From: Armatimonadetes bacterium Uphvl-Ar2
GTDB lineage: Bacteria > Armatimonadota > Fimbriimonadia > Fimbriimonadales > Fimbriimonadaceae
Direction: 5' to 3'
NCBI GenBank assembly: GCA_002162095.1
Contig: CP021424.1
Span: 558,001-622,000 of the forward strand
DNA: 64,000 bases
The translations under genes were made by a program, and so were the position numbers. Under the pieces are notes generated by a model. That model ran no database searches. It was not told where the DNA came from and was given only the letters and a program-made list of their open reading frames with translations. Below are positions 9,590-17,548 of the stretch, piece by piece; within the stretch, counting starts at the first letter, position 1, and the number at the start of each line of letters is the position of its first letter.

Positions 9590-10363
9590 TTAGTCGCAGG
9601 CCCAGTACCAGGTGCCGTCGGTCGGGTGCGGGTCGCCCGACTTGTTGCCGTCCGGGTTCACCACGGTCTGGTCAAACTGCCCGGCGCCGGTCACAAACTT
9701 GGCGTGCCCGTCGGCAAAGATCACCGTTCCGCCGGTGGCGCTCCACTGCCGGTAGTAATCGCCATCCGGGAAAACCCCGTCGCAGTCATAGCCGTAGCGC
9801 GAGCAGTCCGGCTGTTCCATGCCGCTCTTGCGGGCAAAGAACGGGAACATCTCGCTGCGCATGATGCGGCTGGCGGCCGGATCTTCCATTTGGGTCTCCG
9901 TCACCGTCCACCCGGGTTGCCCAGTGGTGTCGTGGCCGTCGTAGCTCGCCGAATACCCCGGCACAAAGGTGTACATGCACTTGGTGTAGCGGTAGCTACT
10001 GCCATAGGCCTCGTAGTACGAAGACTTGCCCGTCGTGCGGTTGGCAAACGGGCCGCCTACGTCCAGAGGGCTCTTGAAGATGTCCTTGTTGCCCGTGTAG
10101 GGCTTCACTTGGGTCGCCACGCCCTTGTGCCCCGCCGTGAACGGGCTGGGCGTAGTCTGGTACGCCATGAAAATGGGCATAGTGTCGTCGTAGTCGCCGA
10201 TGTACAGCTTCACCGCCATCCCAATTTGCCGCCCATTGCTGAGGTCGGCGGTGTTCTTGGCCGCTTCCTTCGCCCGGGCAAACACCGGGAAGAGGATCGC
10301 CGCCAAGATAGCAATGATGGCGATGACTACAAGAAGTTCAATCAGTGTGAACGCGCGTCGCAT
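9590..10363 (-). CDS. DUF1559-type prepilin-like protein downstream of a TPP riboswitch
   Basis: ATG 10363 gives 257 residues starting [20 protein letters not shown], a type IV prepilin/pseudopilin leader. Processing would be expected before the FTLIE phenylalanine, with Glu at +5. The long mature domain ends with the DUF1559-like motif VIFADGHAKFVTG. Such proteins are greatly expanded in Planctomycetota and Armatimonadota, where they are thought to be exported by pseudopilus or type II-like machinery. No pilus assembly gene is near. A ribosome site (AGGA) lies eight bases from the ATG. The 5' leader contains a TPP riboswitch 73 bases upstream, an unexpected regulator for this family. Confidence 0.9.
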   Translation of the reverse strand: MRRAFTLIELLVVIAIIAILAAILFPVFARAKEAAKNTADLSNGRQIGMAVKLYIGDYDDTMPIFMAYQTTPSPFTAGHKGVATQVKPYTGNKDIFKSPLDVGGPFANRTTGKSSYYEAYGSSYRYTKCMYTFVPGYSASYDGHDTTGQPGWTVTETQMEDPAASRIMRSEMFPFFARKSGMEQPDCSRYGYDCDGVFPDGDYYRQWSATGGTVIFADGHAKFVTGAGQFDQTVVNPDGNKSGDPHPTDGTWYWACD

Positions 10364-10432
10364 CTGTTTTGTCCTGGCCGACTCCCCTCGCACTCTCGGG
10401 TGCGGTAGAGGAGCCCGTAGGTTCCGCGACGC

Positions 10433-10530
10433 GACCCGCAATCCCTCCGCCGGCATGACCCGGATCAGGTTCTAGGGGACAACCCGGCGTTTGCCGGTGA
10501 ATCTCAGCCTTGCGGCGCCCCCTGCGGTTG
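10433..10530 (-). ncRNA. TPP riboswitch (THI element)
   Basis: Read on the minus strand the segment has every conserved block of the thiamine pyrophosphate aptamer in order: GGGGCGCC (10521-10514), GCTGAGA (10508-10502), a variable P3a-like hairpin, GAACCTGATCCGGGTC, then ATGCCGGCGGAGGGA ending near 10442. The outer helix P1 is CCGCA (10527-10523) with TGCGG (10440-10436). The next element downstream is a hairpin at 10382-10413 (CTCCTC...GAGGGGAG on the minus strand) with no U-tract. The expression platform is therefore probably translational, or else degenerate. The only gene before mutS2 is the prepilin-like protein at 9590-10363. Confidence 0.93.
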
Positions 10531-10597
10531 GCTTGTCTGCCAACTCTATTCTAAGGCAAAACCCGCCCCCGAGTGCCCGGCATGCGAAAAGGGTCCC

Positions 10598-10637
10598 AAA
10601 AACAAACTGGCCCCGGACCGAATCGGTCCGAGGCCAG
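10598..10637 (-). terminator. Rho-independent terminator of the second prepilin-like gene
   Basis: On the minus strand CTGGCCTCGGACC pairs with GGTCCGGGGCCAG around a short loop and is followed by TTTGTTTTTGGG. It lies just after the stop at 10660 and isolates that gene from the riboswitch unit. Confidence 0.85.
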
Positions 10638-10659
10638 CGCTTCCCGAAGGAGGCGAGTC

Positions 10660-11481
10660 TTACGGGCAGGGGATCTGGTCTTCGCTGTCCGTGATGGTCG
10701 AACCCGGGACGCCGTGCAGGTCGTTGTACGGGTTGGTAGCCGTGCTGCTGACCGCTTGGAGCTCTTGGTTCGTAGCGCAGAGCTGGTCCGGCCCGCAGGT
10801 CGGCTCGGGGTTGCGCCAAGAGTAGTACGTCGCGGCTCGGCTACCCGGAGGAGTCGCGCCACCGTTCGGAACACCATTCCACTTGTGGAACTTGGCGTGC
10901 GAGTCAGCGTAGTTCACCACCAGGCCTTCGGCGTGGCGGGCTTGAGCCAAGAACGTGTAGTAGTCCAGCAGAGCGGCCGTCTTGATGTAGCCATCAAAGA
11001 ACATGATCGTGCCCGTGCCGTCTTCCAGACCGGAGTGGTTGGAGATCGGGGTATAGCCCGACTTGATCGGCAGACCGCAGAGGTTTTCGGCGAAAAGACC
11101 GAGGTTCGCCACATAAGAGGCGCGCTCTACCTTGCTGGACTGGAGGCCCAGACCGTTCAGACGGGCTCGCCATCTTTGCGGCGGATTGTCAGACGGGCTG
11201 GTGAGTATCTGCACATTCTTCATGTACGGGTCCAGAGCATCGTAGACGGAGAACACCGTCAACCCGGTTTGGCCCGGGCGGTAGGCACTCATGGGCATCT
11301 GGTCGTCGTAATCGCTGAGGTAGATCATGACCGAGGTCCCGATCTGCTTCATGTTATTGATCGACTGCGTCTTCTTGGCCGCGTCTTTCGCCTTTGCGAA
11401 GACCGGGAAGAGGATCGCGGCCAGGATCGCAATGATGGCGATGACAACGAGCAGTTCGATAAGGGTGAACGCTTTGCGCAT
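10660..11481 (-). CDS. DUF1559-type prepilin-like protein
   Basis: ATG 11481 gives 273 residues with the same leader type ([20 protein letters not shown]), followed by [20 protein letters not shown], the helical segment typical of these proteins. The near-C-terminal motif reads [14 protein letters not shown], with Ser where relatives have Gly. The mature domain is predicted to be extracytoplasmic and its function is unknown. It has its own terminator downstream and is divergent from the sigma factor gene at 11617. Its leader is near-identical to that of the protein at 9590-10363 but the body differs, so it is a paralogue and not a recent duplicate. Confidence 0.92.
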   Translation of the reverse strand: MRKAFTLIELLVVIAIIAILAAILFPVFAKAKDAAKKTQSINNMKQIGTSVMIYLSDYDDQMPMSAYRPGQTGLTVFSVYDALDPYMKNVQILTSPSDNPPQRWRARLNGLGLQSSKVERASYVANLGLFAENLCGLPIKSGYTPISNHSGLEDGTGTIMFFDGYIKTAALLDYYTFLAQARHAEGLVVNYADSHAKFHKWNGVPNGGATPPGSRAATYYSWRNPEPTCGPDQLCATNQELQAVSSTATNPYNDLHGVPGSTITDSEDQIPCP

Positions 11482-11518
11482 TGGAATCAGCACGTTTTCG
11501 CGGCCAGTTGCCCGAAAC

Positions 11519-11539
11519 GCGTAATGTGAGATATTACGC
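11519..11539. promoter_or_regulatory. Inverted repeat between divergent prepilin-like and sigma factor genes
   Basis: GCGTAAT (11519-11525) and ATTACGC (11533-11539) are perfect complements with a seven-base spacer. A second, shorter palindrome, GGTAAATTACC (11602-11612), covers the likely -10 of the sigma factor gene. Both sit in the 135-base divergent intergenic region and are candidate operator sites. No regulator is assigned. Confidence 0.4.
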
Positions 11540-11616
11540 TATCCCCGCACTGTTCCGCCAGTCTCCCATTTGGCGGGGCCGCCCACTCATGGGGAGGGCC
11601 GGGTAAATTACCGGGC

Positions 11617-12186
11617 ATGCGCTTCGGCCGGGCATCCTCACAACAGGACCGGTACGAACGCGAATTCCGCACCATCTACTCCGCCCTGTACGGCACCGCA
11701 CTCCGCATGACCCGCGACCCGGATCGGGCTGCCGATCTGGTCCAAGAAGCCTCAGTTCGAGGCTACGAAGCCTTCGACAAGTTCGACGGACGCAACTTTA
11801 AGGCCTGGATGTTGAGGATCATGACGAACCTCTATATCAATCAGTACCGAAAGCTGTATCGCACCGCCGGCCAGGTCTCTTTGGAGGACGAACACGTCGA
11901 AGAAGCGGTCGCTCCCCCCGAAGAAATACCAGATATACAAATTTTTTCGGACATGCTGGAAGAGGAGGTCGAACAGGCCCTGGGCGACGTGCCCGATACC
12001 TTCCGGCAAGCCGTGATTCTCGCTGATATTGAAGGTCTTTCGTACGACGAAATCGCCGTGATCGTGGATGTTCCCGTCGGTACGGTGCGGTCAAGAATTG
12101 CGCGAGGGCGGGCCCATTTGCGACAATCGCTGGAACGCTACGCCATCGAGCGTGGTTACATCAAGAAGAGTTCGATCGATGAGTGA
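11617..12186 (+). CDS. ECF-type RNA polymerase sigma factor
   Basis: 189 residues, close to the usual ECF size. Region 2 is recognisable as ALRMTRDPDRAADLVQEASV and FKAWMLRIMTNLYINQYRK. Region 4 contains LSYDEIAVIVDVPVGTVRSR, the helix-turn-helix that reads the -35 element. It recruits RNA polymerase to a regulon that cannot be predicted here. ATG 11617 lacks a good ribosome site, and a -10-like TAAATT ends seven bases before it, so the message may be leaderless. The stop overlaps the start of the next gene, a membrane anti-sigma factor candidate, by eight bases. Confidence 0.93.
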   Translation: MRFGRASSQQDRYEREFRTIYSALYGTALRMTRDPDRAADLVQEASVRGYEAFDKFDGRNFKAWMLRIMTNLYINQYRKLYRTAGQVSLEDEHVEEAVAPPEEIPDIQIFSDMLEEEVEQALGDVPDTFRQAVILADIEGLSYDEIAVIVDVPVGTVRSRIARGRAHLRQSLERYAIERGYIKKSSIDE

Positions 12187-12937
12187 CATCCGAGACCTGA
12201 TAAGTGCCTACGCCGACGGCACGGCGACGCCCGAAGAGCGTGCCCACGTCGAGCGGCTGGCGGCCGAGCAACCGGAAGTGGCCCGCGAAATCCTGTGGAT
12301 GCAGGTGGCACGCCAGATGCTGGCCGAGAAGTGCCGCACCGAAGCTCCGGAAGAACTTTTCTCCACATGCATGTCCCGGGTCCGCGAGATGGACCGCCGG
12401 CAGCGCACCGAGCGCACCGTCACCCGCCTGGCCCCCGCCCTTTGCGGCGCGTTGTGCGTCGCCATCATTGGCGCCGGGGTATTCAATCGGAGCCAAAACG
12501 GCAACACCCTGGGGGCCAACCAAGTCGCGAGCCTAATGACCGGGGGCGCCGCCGTCCGCGAACGCCAATCGGTGGATGCCGACCGTGCCGCCGACGCCTT
12601 CCGCGCCCTCAACGAGAACATGGGCGGGGCCGTCCGCCTTGGGGCCGTGCCGCAACTCCAACCGTGGAGCATCGAGCGGGGCTACCTCGATCGCCATCCG
12701 TTTACGCGGGTGCTCTTCCGCGATTCGCAAGGCGCGACCGTGCAACTGGTCGCCGTAGCCTCTAGTGGAGTTGCGATGGAAAACTGCGAAACCGTCGATT
12801 GCTACCGAATTAGCCAGATGAACGGGCTCACATGTGTGGCCTGGACCGAAGGCGAAACGACCATGCTCCTCACGGGTCCCTACGATCAGTCCACGCTGAT
12901 GGCGCTGGGCAACGAGCTTCGCCAAGTTAAGAACTGA
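12179..12937 (+). CDS. Putative membrane anti-sigma factor
   Basis: ATG 12179 lies inside the end of the sigma factor gene (ATGAGTGA overlap) and gives 252 residues. The N-terminal 80 residues are helical and charged (MSDIRDLISAYADGTATPEE), as in anti-sigma domains that bind ECF factors. One membrane segment follows (LAPALCGALCVAIIGAGVF), then an extracytoplasmic domain of about 150 residues. No zinc HxxxCxxC motif is present. Order, overlap and topology make it the regulator of the adjacent sigma factor, holding it at the membrane until a signal arrives. The family assignment rests on architecture more than on motifs. Confidence 0.82.
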   Translation: MSDIRDLISAYADGTATPEERAHVERLAAEQPEVAREILWMQVARQMLAEKCRTEAPEELFSTCMSRVREMDRRQRTERTVTRLAPALCGALCVAIIGAGVFNRSQNGNTLGANQVASLMTGGAAVRERQSVDADRAADAFRALNENMGGAVRLGAVPQLQPWSIERGYLDRHPFTRVLFRDSQGATVQLVAVASSGVAMENCETVDCYRISQMNGLTCVAWTEGETTMLLTGPYDQSTLMALGNELRQVKN

Positions 12938-12988
12938 GCGAGTTCAGCAGCTGGAGGCATGCGCCCGCAGCGCAAGTGAAGGGAGAAA

Positions 12989-13064
<76 letters not shown>

Positions 13065-13154
13065 GCGCGAACCTCTATGTTACCTCGGCACATGGAACCG
13101 ATTCCTGGACCCACATCCCCGAAAGGGTCCTCCGCACCAAGTAAACTGCCCGCC

Positions 13155-14024
13155 GTGCTTACGCGGCTCACGTCCTGGCTTCTGCTATGCCTCCTGGCCT
13201 TGATTCTGGTCGGATGCAATTCCAACGAGGTTGTCATTGGCGGGAAGGAACGCACCAAGCAATACAGCACGGTGGTCTCGCTGGCCCCCAGCGCCACTGA
13301 CTTCCTGTTGGTTCGCTTCCAGGCCGCGAACGTCCTCAAGGGCGTCACCGATGTGGACGACAGCCCGCTGGTGAAGGACAAGATTCGGGTGGTCAAGAAC
13401 ACCAAGCTCGACGCCGAGGCCCTCACCGCCCTGAAGCCGGACCTCATCGTCTACGACAGCCAACTGTGGACCGAGCAAGCCTTGGCCCCCGCCAAGGCGA
13501 CCGGCGCGGAGATGGTGGACATCAATGTTCAGAGCCTCGACGCTTATATCGAAAAGTCTTACGAATTGGCCAAGAAGTTTGGCAACGAACTGAGCGCCAG
13601 CGAGTACCTCGACGTGATTGATAGTGCCCGCTCTTCGGTGCGGGGCAACTTGGGCACGCTGGCCAAGCCCAAGGTCACGCTGCTTCTGGTTTCCAATGGC
13701 TACATGGTGGCCGGCTCCAAGAGCATGGCCGCCGACCTGATCCGCAACGCCCAGGGCGAATTCATTGGCCCGGATTCGGTCCGCTACGAAACCGTGAACG
13801 TCGAGTGGCTGCTACAAAATCAGCCCGACATCATCTTTGTGCTGGGCGAAGGTGCCGATAAGGTCCTCGCTGACCCCCGCCTCGCTCCGGTTTCGGCGGT
13901 CAAGACCCAAAACGTCTTCAACATCAACGAAACCCAAATGAGCCGCTACACCGCCATTGACCGTCTTATTACCTCGATAGGCTCGCGCGTGGTGGAGTGG
14001 GCCAAAAAGAACCAAGGCAACTAA
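13155..14024 (+). CDS. Periplasmic-binding lipoprotein of the helical-backbone (BtuF/TroA-like) type
   Basis: From GTG 13155 the protein opens with a compact lipoprotein signal, LTRLTSWLLLCLLALILVGC, and is about 289 residues. ATG 13077 or 13092 would add an unneeded tail before the signal. The motif STVVSLAPSATDFLLVRF near the start, and WLLQNQPDIIFVLGEGADKV later, match cobalamin or iron-siderophore binding proteins of the BtuF/FhuD class. These capture ligand and deliver it to a BtuCD-type importer. No permease or ATPase is adjacent, so the transporter partner is elsewhere and the ligand is unknown. It begins right after the divergent tRNA-Trp. Confidence 0.85.
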   Translation: MLTRLTSWLLLCLLALILVGCNSNEVVIGGKERTKQYSTVVSLAPSATDFLLVRFQAANVLKGVTDVDDSPLVKDKIRVVKNTKLDAEALTALKPDLIVYDSQLWTEQALAPAKATGAEMVDINVQSLDAYIEKSYELAKKFGNELSASEYLDVIDSARSSVRGNLGTLAKPKVTLLLVSNGYMVAGSKSMAADLIRNAQGEFIGPDSVRYETVNVEWLLQNQPDIIFVLGEGADKVLADPRLAPVSAVKTQNVFNINETQMSRYTAIDRLITSIGSRVVEWAKKNQGN

Positions 14025-14066
14025 GGCACATCTTCCGCTCGGCCCGGGCGGGTAGAACCAAAGCCT

Positions 14067-14903
14067 ATGGCGCACGCCGAAATCGGGGTTTTTGGAGGGT
14101 CAGGGTTCTATTCCCTGCTGGAGGATGTCGCGGAGGTCAAGGTGGACACGCCCTACGGGGCACCCAGCGATGCCATCATGCTCGCCACGGTGAGAGGCCG
14201 ACGCGTCGCCTTCTTGCCGCGCCACGGCCGCCGGCACACCATCCCGCCGCACAAGATTAATTACCGCGCCAACGTGTGGGCCATGCACAAGATGGGCTGC
14301 CAAGTCATCGTCAGCCCCTGCGCGGTGGGTTCGCTCCAACGGCATATCGAGCCGGGTTCCTTCCTCGTGGCCGATCAGTTTGTGGACCGCACCAACGGCC
14401 GCGCCGACACGTTCTACGACGGCCCCATAACGGCTCATGTCAGCCCGGCCGAGATGTATGACCCCAAGTTGCGCGAGCTGATGGTGAAGACCGTCACCGA
14501 GCACGGCATCGTCTGTCACAACGGCGGCGCGGTGGTTGTCATCCAAGGCCCGCGCTTTAGCACCAAGGCCGAGAGCAAGTGGTTTACGGACAGCGGGTTC
14601 CAAATCATCAACATGACGCAGTACCCCGAGGCGTACCTCTGCCACGAGCTTGGGATGGCGGTGGTCAACCTCAGCCTCGTCACCGACTTCGACTCGGGCA
14701 TCGTCGCCGATACCGAAGCGGTCACCGCCCACAACGTGCTGGAAGTGTTCCTAAAGAATGCTGAAAACGCGCGGCAGGTTGTCCTCAAGTTCATCGAGGC
14801 CCTCCCCGCCGACCTCAGCCAGTTCGGATATCGAGAAAATCTTCAATGGACCCGGGGCGACGGACACGCACAGAGCCCTTTCGACGTCCGAATCTTCGAA
14901 TGA
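14067..14903 (+). CDS. mtnP: S-methyl-5'-thioadenosine phosphorylase
   Basis: 278 residues, as expected for the trimeric PNP/MTAP family. The phosphate-binding loop FGGSGFY, the PRHGRRHTIPPHKINYRAN segment and GPRFSTKAES are characteristic. VTDFDSG carries the Asp that favours a 6-amino purine. It splits methylthioadenosine to adenine and methylthioribose-1-phosphate for methionine and adenine salvage. A -10-like TAGAAC lies eight bases before the ATG. The stop overlaps the ATG of the next gene by four bases. Confidence 0.94.
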   Translation: MAHAEIGVFGGSGFYSLLEDVAEVKVDTPYGAPSDAIMLATVRGRRVAFLPRHGRRHTIPPHKINYRANVWAMHKMGCQVIVSPCAVGSLQRHIEPGSFLVADQFVDRTNGRADTFYDGPITAHVSPAEMYDPKLRELMVKTVTEHGIVCHNGGAVVVIQGPRFSTKAESKWFTDSGFQIINMTQYPEAYLCHELGMAVVNLSLVTDFDSGIVADTEAVTAHNVLEVFLKNAENARQVVLKFIEALPADLSQFGYRENLQWTRGDGHAQSPFDVRIFE

Positions 14904-17506
14904 TTGCGTCGCTTGGTCTCTTTATTAGCGCGATGGCCGTCTCCGCCGCGCAGCCCCGCGATCTCGTGTTGCCGGAGCCCACCCCCATTCCGGCCGCCGC
15001 CTGGCCCCTGCCTGGCAACCAACAGGCCACCCTGGGCGCTGAGACCTTGCGCTTCCAAGACGGGCAGATCGTGGGTCGTGTCCGCCAAGACGGGGGGTGG
15101 CTCGATGCCACCTCCCGCCCGGTGGATGCCAACGCGAGCCCCATTCGGATTCGAGTGGTGGTCATCACCCGCACATCGGTTTTGGTGCCCACCACCGCCG
15201 GTGCAGAAGTTCGCCGGGGCAACCTGGAGCAACCCCACCTCGCGACGATTCTGATGGGCCTGAGCCGGGCGCAAGCCATGCTCAGCGGGCTCTACGGTCG
15301 CCCGGTGCAGTTCGATCTCAAGACGGACCCCGTGTGGCACGGCATGGAGCGAGACCAAGCCTTTGGTAAGGAGTGGCTGGACGCGATACTCGGCCCGGCC
15401 TTGAACTTTGCGCCGTTCCCCACCGAAGGGCAAGTCGCCCCGGGCCCCTATGCGGCGGCTTGGGTTATCCACCCGGCCCTGCGCTCGGGCGTTGAGTTCC
15501 ATACGGTGCGCGGCACCCCGGTCGTCTCTCTTCCCTATCACACCTACAGCCAAGGGCGGCACCCGCACGCGTTCGAATCCACCCTTGTGCGCCTCTTTGC
15601 TATGCAGCAGAAAATGGCGTACACCGAGGCTGAAGTTCCGGCCTGGGAGCCACTCGACGGCGACGCCCCCACCACCACGCTGGGCACCACGTTCCCCATT
15701 GGTCAGCGCTGGGCATCCCTGGCGGGTAGTGCCCCGCTCCCGCTTCCCGGACCGCGCATCAACACGCGCACCCTCGCCGCGATGGCGGGCGACGAAGATG
15801 TTGTGTTCGCCGGCGAAGGCCTTCCCGGCATGCTCGGCCAATTCGGGGCTATGTCGCTGGGTGGCCAGCATTTCCTTTTTGCCCGCCCGGGGTACGAAGA
15901 TTTGGTCGCCACGCGCTGGCCGAATGCCACCGTCGTGGGTCATATCAAGGACTTTGAACGCACCGATCGCGTGCTGATCGTCTACCGGCTCCCTGAGCGG
16001 GCCATGGGCCTGACCGACGCCGAGATTCTTGGCCTGACCCCCCAGCCTGTGGCGGCGGCCGCCGAAGCCACGCCCCGTGCCTGGGGTTACTTCTCCGTGG
16101 CACCGAAGGCCGGCACTGCCGATGCCTTTACCATCACCCGCACCGACCCGTATCCGCGCGGCGAAGTGGTGTTGGGCAACTTCGAAGGTGACCAGGGTCT
16201 TATCCGCCTTAACCTGCGGTTCGAAACCCCCGAGGACCGCTACGCGCTCCACGTCTACAATGGCGAAGGCAACCTCGTGGGCGAAGTGCTGCTCACCGGG
16301 CAGATGAGCCGCGACCTCGTAGCGGTGGCCAATGACCCCATTCAGTACAACCTCTTTGAGCGACGGGTGCCCGTCGACGGCCAGTGGCACGAGGTGAAGA
16401 TTCCGCTTGCCCAGTTCCCCGGCGCCAAGGAATTTCGACTCGGTGCGACTTCCCAAGGCCAACTCCACACCCGCCCGCAAGGTGCCTGTGTGGTCGAATT
16501 CACCCGACCGGTAGTCATCCCCGATGATGGCTCCGTAGCCGCCCTTCCGCGCTACGCGCCTCCGGCCCGCCCGTGGGAAGGCGTGGACGAAACCCAACTG
16601 GAACCCGTAGTGCGCACGATCCTAGAAGGTCAAGACGCCACCCTTTGGCCGTGGGCCCTGGAATTCATCCGGCAGTTCCCGCTGGGTGACGGCGTCGCTC
16701 TCATCGGGCGCAAGACCACCGACCCGAACCCGATCATCCACACGATGGCCATCCTGGCCCTCAAGGAGCAGCCGAATAGCGCGGAAGCCATGCGGGCACT
16801 CATCGCCCCGCGCAACCCGGGCTACGCCCGATCCTTTGCCGCCGCGACCTACGCGGGCCAATGGACGGCCACCGACATCCCGCAACTGGGTCAGGCTCTG
16901 GGCGAAAGCACCTGGTGGGAACGGTATCAGCCGGTCCGCGCCATTCAGCAAGTGGGCGGCCTCACCGCCGACGCGATTCTGGGGGTGATGCTCCAAGACC
17001 CTGACCATGCCGTGCGCTACGTCGTCGTCGATGGCTGGGTGCCCAGCACCGACCTGGGCTGGCGACGCATCCTCTTTGCGGCCGTCAATGACCCCAGCGA
17101 GGCCGTCCGCGAAGCCAGCCGCCTGCAACTCCTGAAGGCCCCCACCGAGGAACTCGTGGCTGAGGGCTTGGCGGGTGTGAATGACGAAAGCCCGGCGGTG
17201 CGCGCCGCCATGCTCAAGCAGCTCACCGTCGGCCAGCACCGCGACAAGTTTGTGCGCGCTCTGCGAGATCCGCACCCGATGGTGCAGGTCACGGCCCTCC
17301 AGGCCTTGCTGACGGCCGAACAGAACCCCACCGTGGAGGAATTGCGGCCGTTGTTCGCAACGGGTGTGCCCGACGTGATGCAGGCGGTGGTGCAAGCGCT
17401 GCAGGCCAACAAAGCGGGCCTGACGGATGCGGACCGCGAAACCCTGCGGGCCACGCCGGTCAAGACCTTACTCCCGGCGATTCAGCAAATCCTCGAAGGT
17501 CCGTAA
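14900..17506 (+). CDS. Large secreted protein with C-terminal HEAT-like repeats, function unknown
   Basis: ATG 14900 overlaps the mtnP stop (ATGA) and gives 868 residues with a signal peptide, MIASLGLFISAMAVSAAQPR. A beta-rich middle (about residues 60-530) is followed by at least five alpha-helical repeats of about 30-35 residues. Examples are AVRYVVVDGWVPSTDLGWRR and AVRAAMLKQLTVGQHRDKFV, with an ALRDPHPMVQVTALQALL stretch typical of HEAT repeats. An open frame continues upstream into mtnP but lacks a signal peptide. The protein is probably periplasmic or cell-surface. Coupling to mtnP is odd because nothing in the protein suggests methionine salvage. Confidence 0.8.
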   Translation: MIASLGLFISAMAVSAAQPRDLVLPEPTPIPAAAWPLPGNQQATLGAETLRFQDGQIVGRVRQDGGWLDATSRPVDANASPIRIRVVVITRTSVLVPTTAGAEVRRGNLEQPHLATILMGLSRAQAMLSGLYGRPVQFDLKTDPVWHGMERDQAFGKEWLDAILGPALNFAPFPTEGQVAPGPYAAAWVIHPALRSGVEFHTVRGTPVVSLPYHTYSQGRHPHAFESTLVRLFAMQQKMAYTEAEVPAWEPLDGDAPTTTLGTTFPIGQRWASLAGSAPLPLPGPRINTRTLAAMAGDEDVVFAGEGLPGMLGQFGAMSLGGQHFLFARPGYEDLVATRWPNATVVGHIKDFERTDRVLIVYRLPERAMGLTDAEILGLTPQPVAAAAEATPRAWGYFSVAPKAGTADAFTITRTDPYPRGEVVLGNFEGDQGLIRLNLRFETPEDRYALHVYNGEGNLVGEVLLTGQMSRDLVAVANDPIQYNLFERRVPVDGQWHEVKIPLAQFPGAKEFRLGATSQGQLHTRPQGACVVEFTRPVVIPDDGSVAALPRYAPPARPWEGVDETQLEPVVRTILEGQDATLWPWALEFIRQFPLGDGVALIGRKTTDPNPIIHTMAILALKEQPNSAEAMRALIAPRNPGYARSFAAATYAGQWTATDIPQLGQALGESTWWERYQPVRAIQQVGGLTADAILGVMLQDPDHAVRYVVVDGWVPSTDLGWRRILFAAVNDPSEAVREASRLQLLKAPTEELVAEGLAGVNDESPAVRAAMLKQLTVGQHRDKFVRALRDPHPMVQVTALQALLTAEQNPTVEELRPLFATGVPDVMQAVVQALQANKAGLTDADRETLRATPVKTLLPAIQQILEGP

Positions 17507-17548
17507 ACGGAACGAAAATTGCGTCCTTCTCGTTGGAACCACTAACCT

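Noticed and set aside
9590-11481. Type IV pilus operon
   Set aside because: Only prepilin-like proteins with DUF1559-type C termini are present; there is no assembly ATPase, prepilin peptidase, platform protein or secretin nearby.
14843-16597. 584-residue minus-strand frame under the HEAT-like gene
   Set aside because: The sense frame has a signal peptide, repeat structure and coupling to mtnP; the minus frame has none of these.
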